DNA from: Cystobacter ferrugineus
GTDB lineage: Bacteria > Myxococcota > Myxococcia > Myxococcales > Myxococcaceae
Direction: 5' to 3'
DNA: 64,000 nucleotides
Assembly: GCF_001887355.1 (NCBI RefSeq)
Contig: NZ_MPIN01000015.1
Coordinates: forward strand, 53,744 to 117,743
The notes beneath the pieces were generated by a model. That model did not search any database and was not told the DNA's origin. It was given only the letters and a program-made list of their open reading frames with translations. The number at the start of each line of letters is the position of its first letter. Within the stretch, counting starts at the first letter, position 1. The translations under genes and the position numbers were made by a program. Of the stretch, positions 27,349-36,487 are shown in pieces.

Positions 27349-27996
27349 GTGGACGATCTGGACGCACTCCGGCGCGAGCAGCACAAGCAGCGCCTCTCCT
27401 GGATGCCGTGGTTGTACTTCACGCTCAAGCCACGCCACCGCGCGTGGGCCGAGGCCTGGCAGCGCGAGGTGCAGGCTCGGCTGCTCGAACTGGAGACGGT
27501 GGAGATCGCCGAGGGGTGCTTCATCTCTCCGGACGCGCGGCTGTTCGCCGAGCCGGGCCGCCCCATCCGCCTCACCGGCCCGGGGGTGAGCATCGCCGCG
27601 AACGCCTTCGTGCACGGGCCGGTGGTGCTCGAGGCCGGGGTGAGCCTCAACGCACGCGTCAGCCTGGATGGGGGCGCCGCGGGCATCCATATTGGCGAGG
27701 GCAGCCGCATCGCCACCGGTGCCACGCTCTACGCCTTCGATCATGGTCTGGCGCCGGACCGGCCCGTGCGCTCCCAGCCCGTCACCTCCCGGGGCATCGT
27801 GCTGGGCAAGGATGTATGGGTGGGCGCCAACGCCGGCATCACCGACGGGGTGCGCATTGGCGATCATGCCGTGGTGGGCATGGGCGCCGTCGTCACCCGC
27901 GACGTGCCCGCCTGGGCCATCGTCGCCGGCGCTCCCGCGCGCGTCATCGGTGATCGCCGCGACCGCCCCTCCTCCGGCACCCCCAGCGGCGGGTGA
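27349..27996 (+). CDS. Left-handed beta-helix (hexapeptide) acyltransferase
   Basis: A 215-residue acetyltransferase-like protein. The N-terminal ~50 residues are helical. Hexapeptide repeats follow, with turns such as IRLTGPGVSIAANAFVHGPVVLEAGVS broken into imperfect I/L/V-x4 units. The catalytic His is probably in YAFDHGL, and the C-terminal VWVGANAGITDGVRIGDHAVVGMGAVV is the classical LbH end with ...VAGAPARVIG. It could acetylate a sugar or a small molecule. The GTG start is backed by GGGAGGG. Same strand as the PAP2 gene. Confidence 0.85.
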   Translation: MDDLDALRREQHKQRLSWMPWLYFTLKPRHRAWAEAWQREVQARLLELETVEIAEGCFISPDARLFAEPGRPIRLTGPGVSIAANAFVHGPVVLEAGVSLNARVSLDGGAAGIHIGEGSRIATGATLYAFDHGLAPDRPVRSQPVTSRGIVLGKDVWVGANAGITDGVRIGDHAVVGMGAVVTRDVPAWAIVAGAPARVIGDRRDRPSSGTPSGG

Positions 27997-28213
27997 CCAC
28001 CACTGGACGTTTCAGGCGCCTGGATCTCCGGGGTGCCTTCATTTTTCTGTCCACTCATGCGTCAGGGGTGTCGGGATTTGTCTCCAGAAAGGCGCGCTTT
28101 CCCGGGGCGGACTTATGCTTCGGGGCGTTCGAGGGCCCGCGGCCGTGAGGGGGAGCGTGCGGCGTGGGCTCATGGGGGGTCCCCCTACTTCACCGGGGAA
28201 AAGGAGTGAGGTC

Positions 28214-29404
28214 ATGTCATACCCGCAACCGTCTCAAGCCACTGCCGTCGGGGAGGAGCGCCCGGGGGCGCGGGAGTCATCGCGCCGGGCCCGGAGGGCA
28301 CTCGCCACGAGTCCCCACCCGGGCCTGTCCGAGGACGCGCTGCGCTACCACTTCCTGGCCGAGCGGCTCAACGAGGTGGTGTTCCACCTCGACCGCCAGG
28401 GCCACTTCACCTTCTTGAGTCCGGCGTGGACGTCCCTCACGGGATTGCCGGTGGAGAGCGCGCTCGGCCAGTCCCTGCTGCAGCGGGTGCATCCGGAGGA
28501 TCAGAAGGATGTGCAGGGCCTGCTGGAGTCGATCGCCGCGCGCGTGCAGGCCTCCTTCCGGCTGGAGGTGCGGCTGCTCGCGTCGCGAGGGCCGCAGTGG
28601 GTGGAGCTGGCCGCCTTCAGCTCGCCCACCGGCCAGGGGGAGCTGCTGGGCACGCTGACCGACATCACCGAGCGCCGGCAGCTCCAGGCCCGGCTCCAAC
28701 AGGCGGATCGCCTGGCCACGCTGGGGATGCTCGTGCCGGGCTTCGCGCACGAGATGAACAACCCGCTGGCCTTCATGGCCGCCAACCTCGACTACCTGCT
28801 GAGCAGCATGAGCCAGGCGAGCGCGGGGGCCCCCGCGTCCGAGGTGGCCGCGTGGCGCGAGGCGGTGGAGGAAATCCTCGAGGGCTCCGAGCGGCTGCGG
28901 CGCACCCTCGGCCACCTGCGCGGCTTCCGGCCCGAGCCGGGCCAGGGCCCGGTGGACGTGAACCTGCTGCTCGATACGGTGGGGCAACTGGTGTCCAGCG
29001 CGCTCCGCTCGCGTGGCCGCCTGGTGCGTGACTATGGCGCCCGCTCCCTCGTGCCCGGAGGCGAGGGCTCGCTGCGCCAGGCGTTGCTCAACCTCGTGCT
29101 GCACGCGGTGCTGTCCCTGCCGGACGATGGGGAGGACCCCGAGGCGCACGAGGTGCGGCTCGTCACCCGCGACGACGGCCAGGGCCATGTGGTGGTCGAG
29201 GTGCATGACACCGGCCCGGGCCTCGCCCCCGAGCTGCTGTCGCGCGTCTTCGAGCCGCTCTTCCCCGCGGGCGGCGGGCACTCCCCGGGGCCGGTGCTCT
29301 CCGTGTGCCGCGACATCGTGCGCGAGCTCGGCGGGGGCATCGAGGTGACGTCGTCGCGGGGCCGGGGCACCACGTTCCGGGTGACGCTGCCCGGCGTCTC
29401 CTGA
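28214..29404 (+). CDS. Soluble PAS-domain histidine kinase
   Basis: A 396-residue kinase without membrane segments. A PAS domain (about 40-155: LNEVVFHLDRQGHFTFLSPAWTSL ends with TLTDITERRQLQ) precedes the dimerisation helix with phospho-acceptor His179 in AHEMNNP. An HATPase domain follows with HDTGPGLAP and a C-terminal GRGTTFRVTLP. The G2 box (FEPLFPAGGGHSPGPVLS) is degenerate, so its activity may be altered. AAGGAG lies 7 nt upstream of the ATG. No response regulator is adjacent, so it is an orphan, common in myxobacteria. Confidence 0.88.
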   Translation: MSYPQPSQATAVGEERPGARESSRRARRALATSPHPGLSEDALRYHFLAERLNEVVFHLDRQGHFTFLSPAWTSLTGLPVESALGQSLLQRVHPEDQKDVQGLLESIAARVQASFRLEVRLLASRGPQWVELAAFSSPTGQGELLGTLTDITERRQLQARLQQADRLATLGMLVPGFAHEMNNPLAFMAANLDYLLSSMSQASAGAPASEVAAWREAVEEILEGSERLRRTLGHLRGFRPEPGQGPVDVNLLLDTVGQLVSSALRSRGRLVRDYGARSLVPGGEGSLRQALLNLVLHAVLSLPDDGEDPEAHEVRLVTRDDGQGHVVVEVHDTGPGLAPELLSRVFEPLFPAGGGHSPGPVLSVCRDIVRELGGGIEVTSSRGRGTTFRVTLPGVS

Positions 29405-29436
29405 AGGACGTCGCGCGGGGCGGCGCAAGACGCCGC

Positions 29437-30261
29437 TCAGCCGCAGACCGCCTCGGCGGTGCAGCTCTGCTTCTTGTCGCACTTCTGGCAGACGACGCCG
29501 CCCCGGCCGCACCGGTCCGCGCTGGTACCCTGGTCGCAGACGTTGCCCGTGCAGCAGCCCGCGCAGCTCTCCGGCGAGCAGATGCACTGGCCACTCACGC
29601 ACTGCTGCCCCGGGCCGCACTCCTGGCTGTTGCCACACCGGCACATGCCGAGCAGGCAGCGGTCCGCCGTCCGGGGCGAGCAGGATGTGCTGGCGCCACA
29701 CATGCAGACACCCCGGCCGTCACAGTGCGAGGCGAGGTTGGGATCGCACGCCACGCAGGCAATGCCTCCCGTGCCACAGGTGTTGAAGGTGGGCGAGGTG
29801 CACTGGCCCTGGATGCAGCAGCCCTCGCATCCCAGGCAGAAGGTGTCGGGGTTTCCGGGGGTGGTGGGCTCGAGCCGCAGGGACACCTCCACCTCGTACC
29901 CATCGCGGATGTCCGCGCCGCCCGTCCCGCGTGCCACCACCGAGCCGTCGCGCAGTCCCTCGACATTCACCTCCGCCCGCACGCCGTTGGGCACGTCCCC
30001 GAGCAGCACCCGCAGCGTCTCCCCGCTGTTGAGCACCCGCTGCGCCTTCTCGGGCAGCACCTGGGGGCCGAAGTGTGGTTGACCATCCACGTCTCCCCAC
30101 ACGCGCACCTGGGTGATGAGCAGCGAGGGATCGAACTCCGCGGTGATGTAGAGCGCCGTTCCCGAGGCCTTCGCCGGATCCCGGCAGGCCCCCATCAGTA
30201 CGGCGCCCACGAGCACCAGTCTCCATCCCCATCGGATTGATTCAGCCGTGCCGCGCATCAT
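29437..30261 (-). CDS. Cysteine-rich lipoprotein
   Basis: A 274-residue exported protein. A signal with lipobox LMGAC (Cys19) is followed by a beta-rich region of about 100 residues. The C-terminal half is a run of Cys-rich repeats (LGCEGCCIQGQC, CDGRGVCMCG, GMCRCGNSQECGPGQQC, ESCAGCCTGNVC). Over 30 Cys occur, probably all disulphide-bonded outside the inner membrane. Such repeats resemble myxobacterial surface proteins; a binding or structural role is likely. The start ATG pair at 30261/30258 lacks a strong ribosome site. Confidence 0.75.
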   Translation of the reverse strand: MMRGTAESIRWGWRLVLVGAVLMGACRDPAKASGTALYITAEFDPSLLITQVRVWGDVDGQPHFGPQVLPEKAQRVLNSGETLRVLLGDVPNGVRAEVNVEGLRDGSVVARGTGGADIRDGYEVEVSLRLEPTTPGNPDTFCLGCEGCCIQGQCTSPTFNTCGTGGIACVACDPNLASHCDGRGVCMCGASTSCSPRTADRCLLGMCRCGNSQECGPGQQCVSGQCICSPESCAGCCTGNVCDQGTSADRCGRGGVVCQKCDKKQSCTAEAVCG

Positions 30262-30376
30262 GACGGAGACGAGCGTAACCCCTGCCTCCGCGGACCGCCT
30301 TTTCCCTGCTGCTCGTGGTGCCACGTCAGACCCCCTGCGGGGGGCCGAGTGATGGAAAGCGGACAACGTGGGGGAT

Positions 30377-31753
30377 TCAGGAACACTGTGAGCGCAACTC
30401 CTGGGGGGGCGCCAGGCGGGGAGGACCCAGGCGCGCGAGCAGCTCGCGCAGCCGGGGCGAGGGATGGAGGAAGCGCAGACCCACCCCCGGGGCATGGCGG
30501 CGGGCGCGGGCCTGGAGCGGATCCACCTGGCGCACCACCTCGCCCACGCACTCCACTTCCTCGCCTCCCATCTGCAGGGTGAACTCGAGCCGCGTGGCGA
30601 GCGCGGGCAGGGGCTCGGCGCAGCACATGAAGAGGCCGTCGTGGTGCAGCTCGCTGCAGTGCACCACCACCTGGTGGGCGCCGCCGCCCAGGTGCACGCG
30701 CGCCGTCCAGGTGGGCGGCGGGGTGGGATCATTGGGCTCGGGCCGCGCGGGGAAGGTGGGAATGGGCATGCGGCCGGAGGGCCGCTGCGGGGCGCGGGGC
30801 GCGGGACGCGGCGCCGTCCTCACGGCGGCGAGCAGGGCCTGCTTGAACTCGGCCGCGCTGGCGAAGCGGCTGTCGGGATCTCGGGCCAGGGCCCGCAGCA
30901 GCGCCCGCGACAGCGCCTCCGGGACCGCGGGCGCCAGCTCATGCGGCGCGATGGGCGGCGGAGGCGGCCGGGGCGCGAGCACCAGCTCCGCGAGCTGGCA
31001 GCGCGGATAGGGGAGCTGACCGGTGGCGAGCAGGTAGCCTGTCGCCGCGAGCGAATAGATGTCCGCGCGCCCGTCCACCTGCCTGCCCACCCACTGCTCC
31101 GGCGCCATGTAGGCGGGTGTTCCCAGCACCTGCCCGCTCAGGTTCGCCTGCGGGGGCGGGGGCTCGTGCCGCGCGTGGGCCACGCCGAAGTCGAGCACCT
31201 TGAGCACCGGGGCCTCGCCCGGGCGCTCCACCATGAGGAGGTTGTCCGGTTTGAGATCGCGGTGCACCACGCCGCTGCGGTGCACGGCCTCCAGCGCGTC
31301 ACATGCCTGGACGAGCAACCACGCGAGCAGGTTCGGCTCCATGGGCCGGGGCAGCCGCGACAGGGGCGTGCCCTCCAGGTACTCCATGACGAAGTAGTTC
31401 AGACCCTCGCGCGACTCGTCGATCTCGAAGATGCGCACGATGTTGGGGTGGCCGATGAGGTTCACCGTGCGCGCCTCGGCGGAGAAGCGCGCGCGCAGCG
31501 CCTCGTCCCGGGCCAGCTCCGGGTGCATCACCTTCACCGCCACCCGGTGTCCGCCCATGCGCTGCTCGGCGAGGTACACCGTGCCCATGCCCCCGCTGCC
31601 CAGCGGCTCGAGCAGCCGGTAGTGCCCGAGCATGCGTCCACACAGGTCCACCCGAGCCGGCCTCAGCTTGGGCTGGCGGCGCGACATCTCCTTGATGTCG
31701 GCCCCCGTCCATGTCGACTCCGCGTCTTCTGACAAACAAAGCTCTCGATTCAT
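30377..31753 (-). CDS. Ser/Thr protein kinase with C-terminal PilZ domain
   Basis: A 458-residue Hanks-type kinase. The Gly loop (LGSGGMGTVYLAE), VAVKVM Lys, HRDLKPDN catalytic loop, DFGVAHA and GTPAYMAPEQW are all intact, so it should be active. A Pro/Arg-rich linker leads to a PilZ-like beta-barrel (from ~365: WTARVHLGGGAHQVVVHC, HHDGLFMCC, VVRQVDP...GVGLRFLHP). PilZ domains often bind c-di-GMP, although the RxxxR/DxSxxG motifs are not clear here. The fusion would link second-messenger state and phosphorylation. The ATG at 31753 is used (MNRELCLSED). Confidence 0.88.
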   Translation of the reverse strand: MNRELCLSEDAESTWTGADIKEMSRRQPKLRPARVDLCGRMLGHYRLLEPLGSGGMGTVYLAEQRMGGHRVAVKVMHPELARDEALRARFSAEARTVNLIGHPNIVRIFEIDESREGLNYFVMEYLEGTPLSRLPRPMEPNLLAWLLVQACDALEAVHRSGVVHRDLKPDNLLMVERPGEAPVLKVLDFGVAHARHEPPPPQANLSGQVLGTPAYMAPEQWVGRQVDGRADIYSLAATGYLLATGQLPYPRCQLAELVLAPRPPPPPIAPHELAPAVPEALSRALLRALARDPDSRFASAAEFKQALLAAVRTAPRPAPRAPQRPSGRMPIPTFPARPEPNDPTPPPTWTARVHLGGGAHQVVVHCSELHHDGLFMCCAEPLPALATRLEFTLQMGGEEVECVGEVVRQVDPLQARARRHAPGVGLRFLHPSPRLRELLARLGPPRLAPPQELRSQCS

Positions 31754-31988
31754 GAGTGTCGGCCAGGTGGGCGATGAGGAGCAGTCAACGACTTGCAATC
31801 CCCATGCACTGTCCTGGAGGGCATCCCCACCTTTCTGGCCTCGTGAAGACACGGGTCTGCAATGTCCATTCCCGGACGGGCCGCGCGGTGTTGTACGGAA
31901 TGTTCAATTCGTTTGGTCGGGGAGATGGGAATTGCTCAAAACTTCCACATTTCACCGGCTTTGAAGGAACTTCTGTCCTGGGGAGGTC

Positions 31989-32495
31989 GTGCGCGTGGTG
32001 ATCATCGTGATGGGAGTGGCCGGGGCGGGGAAGACGACGGTGGGCACGCGGCTCGCGCGGGTGCTCGGGTGGAGCTTCCGGGACGCGGATGAGTTCCACT
32101 CGGCCGAGAGCATCGCGAAGATGGCCGCGGGCGGCGCGCTCACGGACGAGGAGCGCGCGCCATGGCTGGAGCGCATGCGCCAGGTCATCCAGCGGGCGCT
32201 GGAGTCGGGCGAGGGAGGGCTGGTGCTGGCGTGCTCGGCGCTCAAGGCGGCCTACCGGGAGCGGTTGACGGTGGACCCGGCCCGGCAGCGCTGGGTGTAC
32301 CTGCATGGCTCGCGCGAGCTGCTCGCCCAGCGGCTCACCGCCCGGAGCGGTCACTTCATGCCGCCGAGTCAGCTCGACAATCAGCTCTCGGTGCTGGAAG
32401 TGCCCGCGGGCGTCTGCGCGGTGGAGGTGTCGGTCCCCCCGGACGAGGTGGTGGCGCGCATCCTCCGGGGCCTGGAGCTTCAGCCGTCCGTCTGA
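31989..32495 (+). CDS. gntK: Gluconokinase
   Basis: A 168-residue kinase that phosphorylates D-gluconate to 6-phosphogluconate. P-loop: MGVAGAGKTTVG. Other GntK signatures are DADEFHSAESIAKM, LACSALKAAYRERL and HFMPPSQLDNQLSVLE. Length matches the family. The GTG at 31989 has GGGAGG close upstream. Convergent with, and overlapping by 16 bp, the phosphotransferase-like gene on the other strand. Divergent from the kinase-PilZ gene. Confidence 0.92.
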   Translation: MRVVIIVMGVAGAGKTTVGTRLARVLGWSFRDADEFHSAESIAKMAAGGALTDEERAPWLERMRQVIQRALESGEGGLVLACSALKAAYRERLTVDPARQRWVYLHGSRELLAQRLTARSGHFMPPSQLDNQLSVLEVPAGVCAVEVSVPPDEVVARILRGLELQPSV

Positions 32496-33568
32496 CGCAG
32501 CGCGGGCCAGGTGAAGGGGGCGAGGCTCCAGCGCTCGCGCAGCCGCGTCTCCAGCTCCTCCAGCGTGCGGGCGAGGCCCGGGAAGGCGTCGATGGGGGCG
32601 AGCCACTGCCGGCAGCGTGCCAGGTGGTGCAGCAGGGTGGCGCGCGCGGACAGCTCCGGGAAGGCGCCGGGGCGATCCTCCTCCAGCGCGCGTGGGTGCA
32701 GGCCCTGCAGGACGTGCACCGTGCGGGCGAGGGCCACCGTGGCGCGGGCGTGGGCCCAGCGCGAGTCCACCTGGGCCGTCTCGCACAGGGGGGACAGGCT
32801 GACGCGGTAGGTGGTGTCCGCGCGCGCCGCGAGCTCCTCGGGCAGCGGCAGGGAGACGAGCCAGGGCAGGGCGTCACTCAGGGCGTGGCGCATGCCCGAG
32901 GCGCCCAGGTCCAGCAGGCGGGGGCCTCCGAGCGTGAACCACACCCCCGCCGGAGACGGGTGTCCCCACGTGAAGGCGAGCAGGGGGCCGGGGTCGGCCA
33001 GGGCGCGCGCCACCGCTTCCAGCTCCTCGTGGGTGCCGGGGAAGGGCCGCGTGCCCACCGCGGTGAGCCAGCGTGTCAGCCGCTCCTCGCGCTCGAGCAG
33101 GCCGCGTGCCTCCTCCATCCGCACGCGCTCGGGGCGGGGCGGCAGCGCCTGGCGCACGAGCTCGTAGTCGGACGCGCTGCCCAGCGTGCGCGCCTGGAGC
33201 TGGCCGAGCAGCCGCGCGGTGGCGAGCACCCCCGCGGTGGCGGCGCGTGCGTCGTGCGCGCGCAGCAGCGCTTCCAGGGTGCGGCCGGGTCCGGGCTCCT
33301 CCAGGAGGAAGAGGCGCGCGTCCGCGTCGCTCGCGAGGAAGCGGGGCGAGGCGTCCAGGCCCCGCCGGGTGAGGAACTCCGCGCCGGCCTGGTCGTCGAA
33401 GCCGCGCACGGGCTCGTCCGGGAAGGACTTGAGGAGGACTCCCGGCACCAGGCCCCCGCGCACCTGGGCGCGCACCAGGGTGAGCCCGGGGCGCGTCTCC
33501 AGGGGCTCGGGCGCGGTGAGCAGGACGGGCCGGCTCCAGACGGCCGACAGGGCCCGCGCGCCCCGCAC
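32480..33568 (-). CDS. Phosphotransferase-like protein of unknown substrate
   Basis: A 362-residue protein resembling the kinase-like fold of aminoglycoside/choline phosphotransferases. A phosphate-transfer N-lobe (LLKSFPDEPVRGFDDQAGAEFL) and a hydrophobic C-lobe with FTLGGPRLLDLGASGMRHAL are visible, but the HxDxxxxN loop is not convincing. The start is uncertain: no ATG exists near, a GTG at 33568 is assumed, and a CTG overlapping the upstream stop is possible. It directly follows the B3/B4-domain gene, so the two probably belong to one operon with the upstream aldehyde dehydrogenase. Confidence 0.6.
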   Translation of the reverse strand: MRGARALSAVWSRPVLLTAPEPLETRPGLTLVRAQVRGGLVPGVLLKSFPDEPVRGFDDQAGAEFLTRRGLDASPRFLASDADARLFLLEEPGPGRTLEALLRAHDARAATAGVLATARLLGQLQARTLGSASDYELVRQALPPRPERVRMEEARGLLEREERLTRWLTAVGTRPFPGTHEELEAVARALADPGPLLAFTWGHPSPAGVWFTLGGPRLLDLGASGMRHALSDALPWLVSLPLPEELAARADTTYRVSLSPLCETAQVDSRWAHARATVALARTVHVLQGLHPRALEEDRPGAFPELSARATLLHHLARCRQWLAPIDAFPGLARTLEELETRLRERWSLAPFTWPALRQTDG

Positions 33569-33597
33569 CAACAGGTCCGCGAGCTCCTCCGGCGTGC

Positions 33598-34224
33598 TCA
33601 GGGCGCGCGCTCCACCACCGCGCCCATGCGCTCGAGCAGCTCGCGGTACCAGGAGAAGGCCTGCTCGGCGCGGCCGGGCAGGGCGCGCGTGCCCCACAAC
33701 ACGGTGAAGGTGCGGCGCGTGCCCTCGTGCGTCTTGGTGCGCTGCGAGTCCTTCACCGCGTTGGCGCAGGGGCCCTCGGCGTCGAAGAGGCACAAGAGGC
33801 CCTCGACGTCGATGCTCTGTCCGGAGGCGTTGAAGACGTAGGTCGCGCCCTCGGGGGCGAGCCCCACGCGCAACGGGGGCCGGGCGCGCTCCAGGTCCAC
33901 CACGCTGATGGGCAGCCCGCTGTGCAGCGACACCGCGTTGCAGGCGTCCACCGCGGCGTTGATGGAGCCGAGCGCGCCCTCGCCCGCGGCGCGCACGAGG
34001 TACTCCGAGGCTGGCTTGCCCCGGCCGGTGGGCTTGTAGCCGCCGTGGCGCAGCAGGTCGCGCACCGCGCCGCGCACGGCGTCGTCGGCGCTCAAGGGGG
34101 CGGGGGCGTCCGATTTGAGCAGCGCCACCAGCCACTCGGGGGAGGGGAGCTGGGAGAGGGGCGCGGGGAAGCGGGTCTCGAAGGCCACCGCTTCCAGCAG
34201 GGGATGGGCGTCCTGGGTGAACAC
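33598..34224 (-). CDS. B3/B4 tRNA-binding-domain protein
   Basis: A 208-residue protein with the fold of the B3/B4 domain of the phenylalanyl-tRNA synthetase beta chain. It shows YLVRAAGEGALGSINAAVDACNAVSLHSGLPISVVDLE in short blocks, a Gly/Asn/Ser pattern typical of the stand-alone family, which hydrolyses mischarged tRNA or has related editing roles. The start GTG at 34224 has TGAGGAGG 5 nt before it and lies 10 nt after the end of the aldehyde dehydrogenase gene, indicating co-transcription. Confidence 0.75.
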   Translation of the reverse strand: MFTQDAHPLLEAVAFETRFPAPLSQLPSPEWLVALLKSDAPAPLSADDAVRGAVRDLLRHGGYKPTGRGKPASEYLVRAAGEGALGSINAAVDACNAVSLHSGLPISVVDLERARPPLRVGLAPEGATYVFNASGQSIDVEGLLCLFDAEGPCANAVKDSQRTKTHEGTRRTFTVLWGTRALPGRAEQAFSWYRELLERMGAVVERAP

Positions 34225-34234
34225 GCCGGCCTCC

Positions 34235-35674
34235 TCACTCGAAGAGGCGGCTGGCGATGCGCCCGAGCTTGCCCGCCCTGCCCGCGTAGGGCGGGAAGAA
34301 GTTCTTGAGCAGGAACAGGGGCCCCTGGTGCAGCACCGCGCGCTCGTGGCTGAAGGTGCGGAAGCCGAACTCGCCGTGGTAGTTGCCCAGGCCGCTCTCG
34401 CCCACGCCGCCAAAGGGCAGCTCCGCGCTCGTCAGGTGCATCACCACCGTGTTCACGCACGTGCCGCCCGCCGTCGTGTCCGCGAGCAGCCGCTCCACCG
34501 TGGCGTCGTCCTGGCTGAAGATGTAGAGGGCCAGGGGCTTGCTCCCCTCGCGGATGAAGCGCACCGCGTCGTCCAGGGTGTCGTAGCGCAGCACCGGCAG
34601 CACCGGGCCGAAGATCTCCTCCTCCATGATGGCCGTCTCCGGCTTCACGTCCGCGAGCAGCGTGGGCGCGATGTAGCGGCTGGCCGCGTCCACCGTGCCG
34701 CCCAGCGCCACGCGCGCCCCTTGCGCCACCGAGCGCTCCAAGAGCCCGTTGACCCGGCTGAACTGCGCGTCATCCACCATGCGGCAGAAGTCCGCGCTCG
34801 CGCGGCGCGCCTCCTCCGTCTTGCCGTAGGCGTGCTCGATGGCCTCGCGCAGGTGCCCGAGCAGCTCCTCCTCGCGCGCCGCGGGCACCATCACGTAGTC
34901 CGGCGCCACGCACGTCTGCCCCGCGTTGATGAACTTGCCGAAGACGAGCCGCTCGGCGGTCGCCTTCAGGTCCGCCGTGTTGTCCACCACCGCGGGCGAC
35001 TTGCCTCCGAGCTCCAGCGTCACGCCCGCCAGGTGCCGCGCCGCCGCCTCCATCACCTTGCGTCCCACGCGCGCGCCGCCCGTGAAGAAGAAGTGATCGA
35101 AGGGCAGCTCCAGGAGCGCCTGGCTCTCGGCCGCGCCGCCCTGCACCACCACCACCTCGGACGGGTCGAACACGTCCTGGATGAGCCGCGCCATGACCTG
35201 CGCGGTGTGGGGCGTCTTCTCGCTGGGCTTGATGCACACGCAGTTGCCCGCCGCCACCGCCGCCACCAGTGGCGCCAGGGTGAGCTGGAAGGGGTAGTTC
35301 CACGGCGAGATGATGAGCACCACGCCCTTGGGCTCGTAGCGCACCTGACTGCGCGTGCCGGCGAGCAGGAGCGGAGTGGCCGCCCGGCGGGGCTTCATCC
35401 ACTGGGCCACGTGCTTGAGGGCGTGGTCCAGCTCCATGAGCACCACCAGCACCTCGGTGCTCTCCACCTCGGCCGCCGGCTTGCGGAAGTCCGCGTACAG
35501 CGCCTGGTAGAGCTCCTCGCGCCGCGCGACGATCGCCTCGCGCAGCTTGCGCAGCCGGGCCACGCGCTGCTTCGCGCTCGTGCGCGCCTGCTCCCAGCGC
35601 CGCGCCCTCAGCCGCTCGAAGGTCTCCTGAAACGGATTCGTCTGGCTCCCCTCACTCCTGCTCACCACGTGCAT
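34235..35674 (-). CDS. Class 3 (fatty) aldehyde dehydrogenase
   Basis: A 479-residue ALDH3-type enzyme. Catalytic Cys255 in NAGQTCVAPDYV, Glu in LELGGKSPAVV, cofactor motif ISPWNYPFQL, and the class-3 ends EEEIFGPVLPVL, LPFGGVGESGLGNYHGEFGF. A hydrophobic C-terminal tail (LFLLKNFFPPYAG) suggests membrane association, as in fatty-aldehyde dehydrogenases. Oxidises medium/long aldehydes to acids. First gene of a probable three-gene operon with the B3/B4 protein and the phosphotransferase-like protein. Confidence 0.88.
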   Translation of the reverse strand: MHVVSRSEGSQTNPFQETFERLRARRWEQARTSAKQRVARLRKLREAIVARREELYQALYADFRKPAAEVESTEVLVVLMELDHALKHVAQWMKPRRAATPLLLAGTRSQVRYEPKGVVLIISPWNYPFQLTLAPLVAAVAAGNCVCIKPSEKTPHTAQVMARLIQDVFDPSEVVVVQGGAAESQALLELPFDHFFFTGGARVGRKVMEAAARHLAGVTLELGGKSPAVVDNTADLKATAERLVFGKFINAGQTCVAPDYVMVPAAREEELLGHLREAIEHAYGKTEEARRASADFCRMVDDAQFSRVNGLLERSVAQGARVALGGTVDAASRYIAPTLLADVKPETAIMEEEIFGPVLPVLRYDTLDDAVRFIREGSKPLALYIFSQDDATVERLLADTTAGGTCVNTVVMHLTSAELPFGGVGESGLGNYHGEFGFRTFSHERAVLHQGPLFLLKNFFPPYAGRAGKLGRIASRLFE

Positions 35675-35817
35675 CGCTTGCCTCCCGGGCCCGCGCCCAT
35701 GGCCGTCCTGGCTTCAACGCCTCGCAGCCTCTACGTCATCCTCCCGTTCCCCGCTCGGGCTCGCGAGGAGAATGTCCACGCCTGGACGTGGGCGGGTGGG
35801 TGTGCGAGCATGTAGGC

Positions 35818-36444
35818 ATGCGTCCCATCCAAGCGGAGCTGCTCGACGGCGGCGCGCTGTACCGGGAAGTGGTGCTCGGCAAGCTGGCGCACGCGCGCGA
35901 GTCGGTGTGGATCGCCACGGCGAACGTGAAGGCCATGTACGTGGAGCGCTCGGGGCGCTTCGTGCCGCTGCTCGAGGTGCTGGACGGGCTGGCGGCGCGG
36001 GGGGTGGCGCTGCGGCTGCTGCACGCGGAGCTGCCCAGCAGGCCGTTCCGGGAGGAGTTCGACCGGCGGGCGCGGCTGGTGAAGGGGGGCCTGGAGCTGA
36101 AGGTGTGTCCGCGTGTCCACTTCAAGACGGTGCTGGTGGATGGGGCGTGGGCGTACCTGGGCAGCGCCAACCTCACGGGCGCGGGGCTGGGGGCCAAGGG
36201 GGAGCACGCGCGCAACTTCGAGCTGGGCTTCGTCACCGAGGACTTCGACGTCATCGATCGGGTGACGGCGTTCTACGAGTCGGTGTGGAGCGGCGCTTCG
36301 TGCCGGGGCTGCCGGCTGCGCGAGGTGTGTCCGGATCCCATCCTGCCCGCGGGCGCGCCCCGGACGGTGAAGGGCACGCCGGGCGGAGTCCAGCTCGGCA
36401 AGGCCCGGCGGCTGTCGCGTCGGAGCGCGAAGTCCTCCCGGTAG
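35818..36444 (+). CDS. Phospholipase D-like protein with a single HKD motif
   Basis: A 208-residue PLD-fold protein with one HxK(x)4D motif (VHFKTVLVDGAWAYLGSANLTG). A second His motif is absent, so activity would need a dimer, as in Nuc endonucleases. A Cys cluster (CRGCRLREVC) near the C-terminus may bind zinc. No signal peptide. ATG at 35818 (MRPIQAELLDGG). Could be a nuclease or phosphodiesterase. 44 nt upstream of the histidine kinase gene on the same strand. Confidence 0.8.
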   Translation: MRPIQAELLDGGALYREVVLGKLAHARESVWIATANVKAMYVERSGRFVPLLEVLDGLAARGVALRLLHAELPSRPFREEFDRRARLVKGGLELKVCPRVHFKTVLVDGAWAYLGSANLTGAGLGAKGEHARNFELGFVTEDFDVIDRVTAFYESVWSGASCRGCRLREVCPDPILPAGAPRTVKGTPGGVQLGKARRLSRRSAKSSR

Positions 36445-36487
36445 TCCCCCCGCCGTGCCGCTCGGGCCGCTGGGGTAGGATCCCGGT

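Noticed and set aside
32480..34135. One 551-residue protein covering two genes
   Set aside because: The first ~180 residues are an out-of-frame reading of the B3/B4-domain gene (Arg/Ala/Pro-rich); the real protein begins near 33568.
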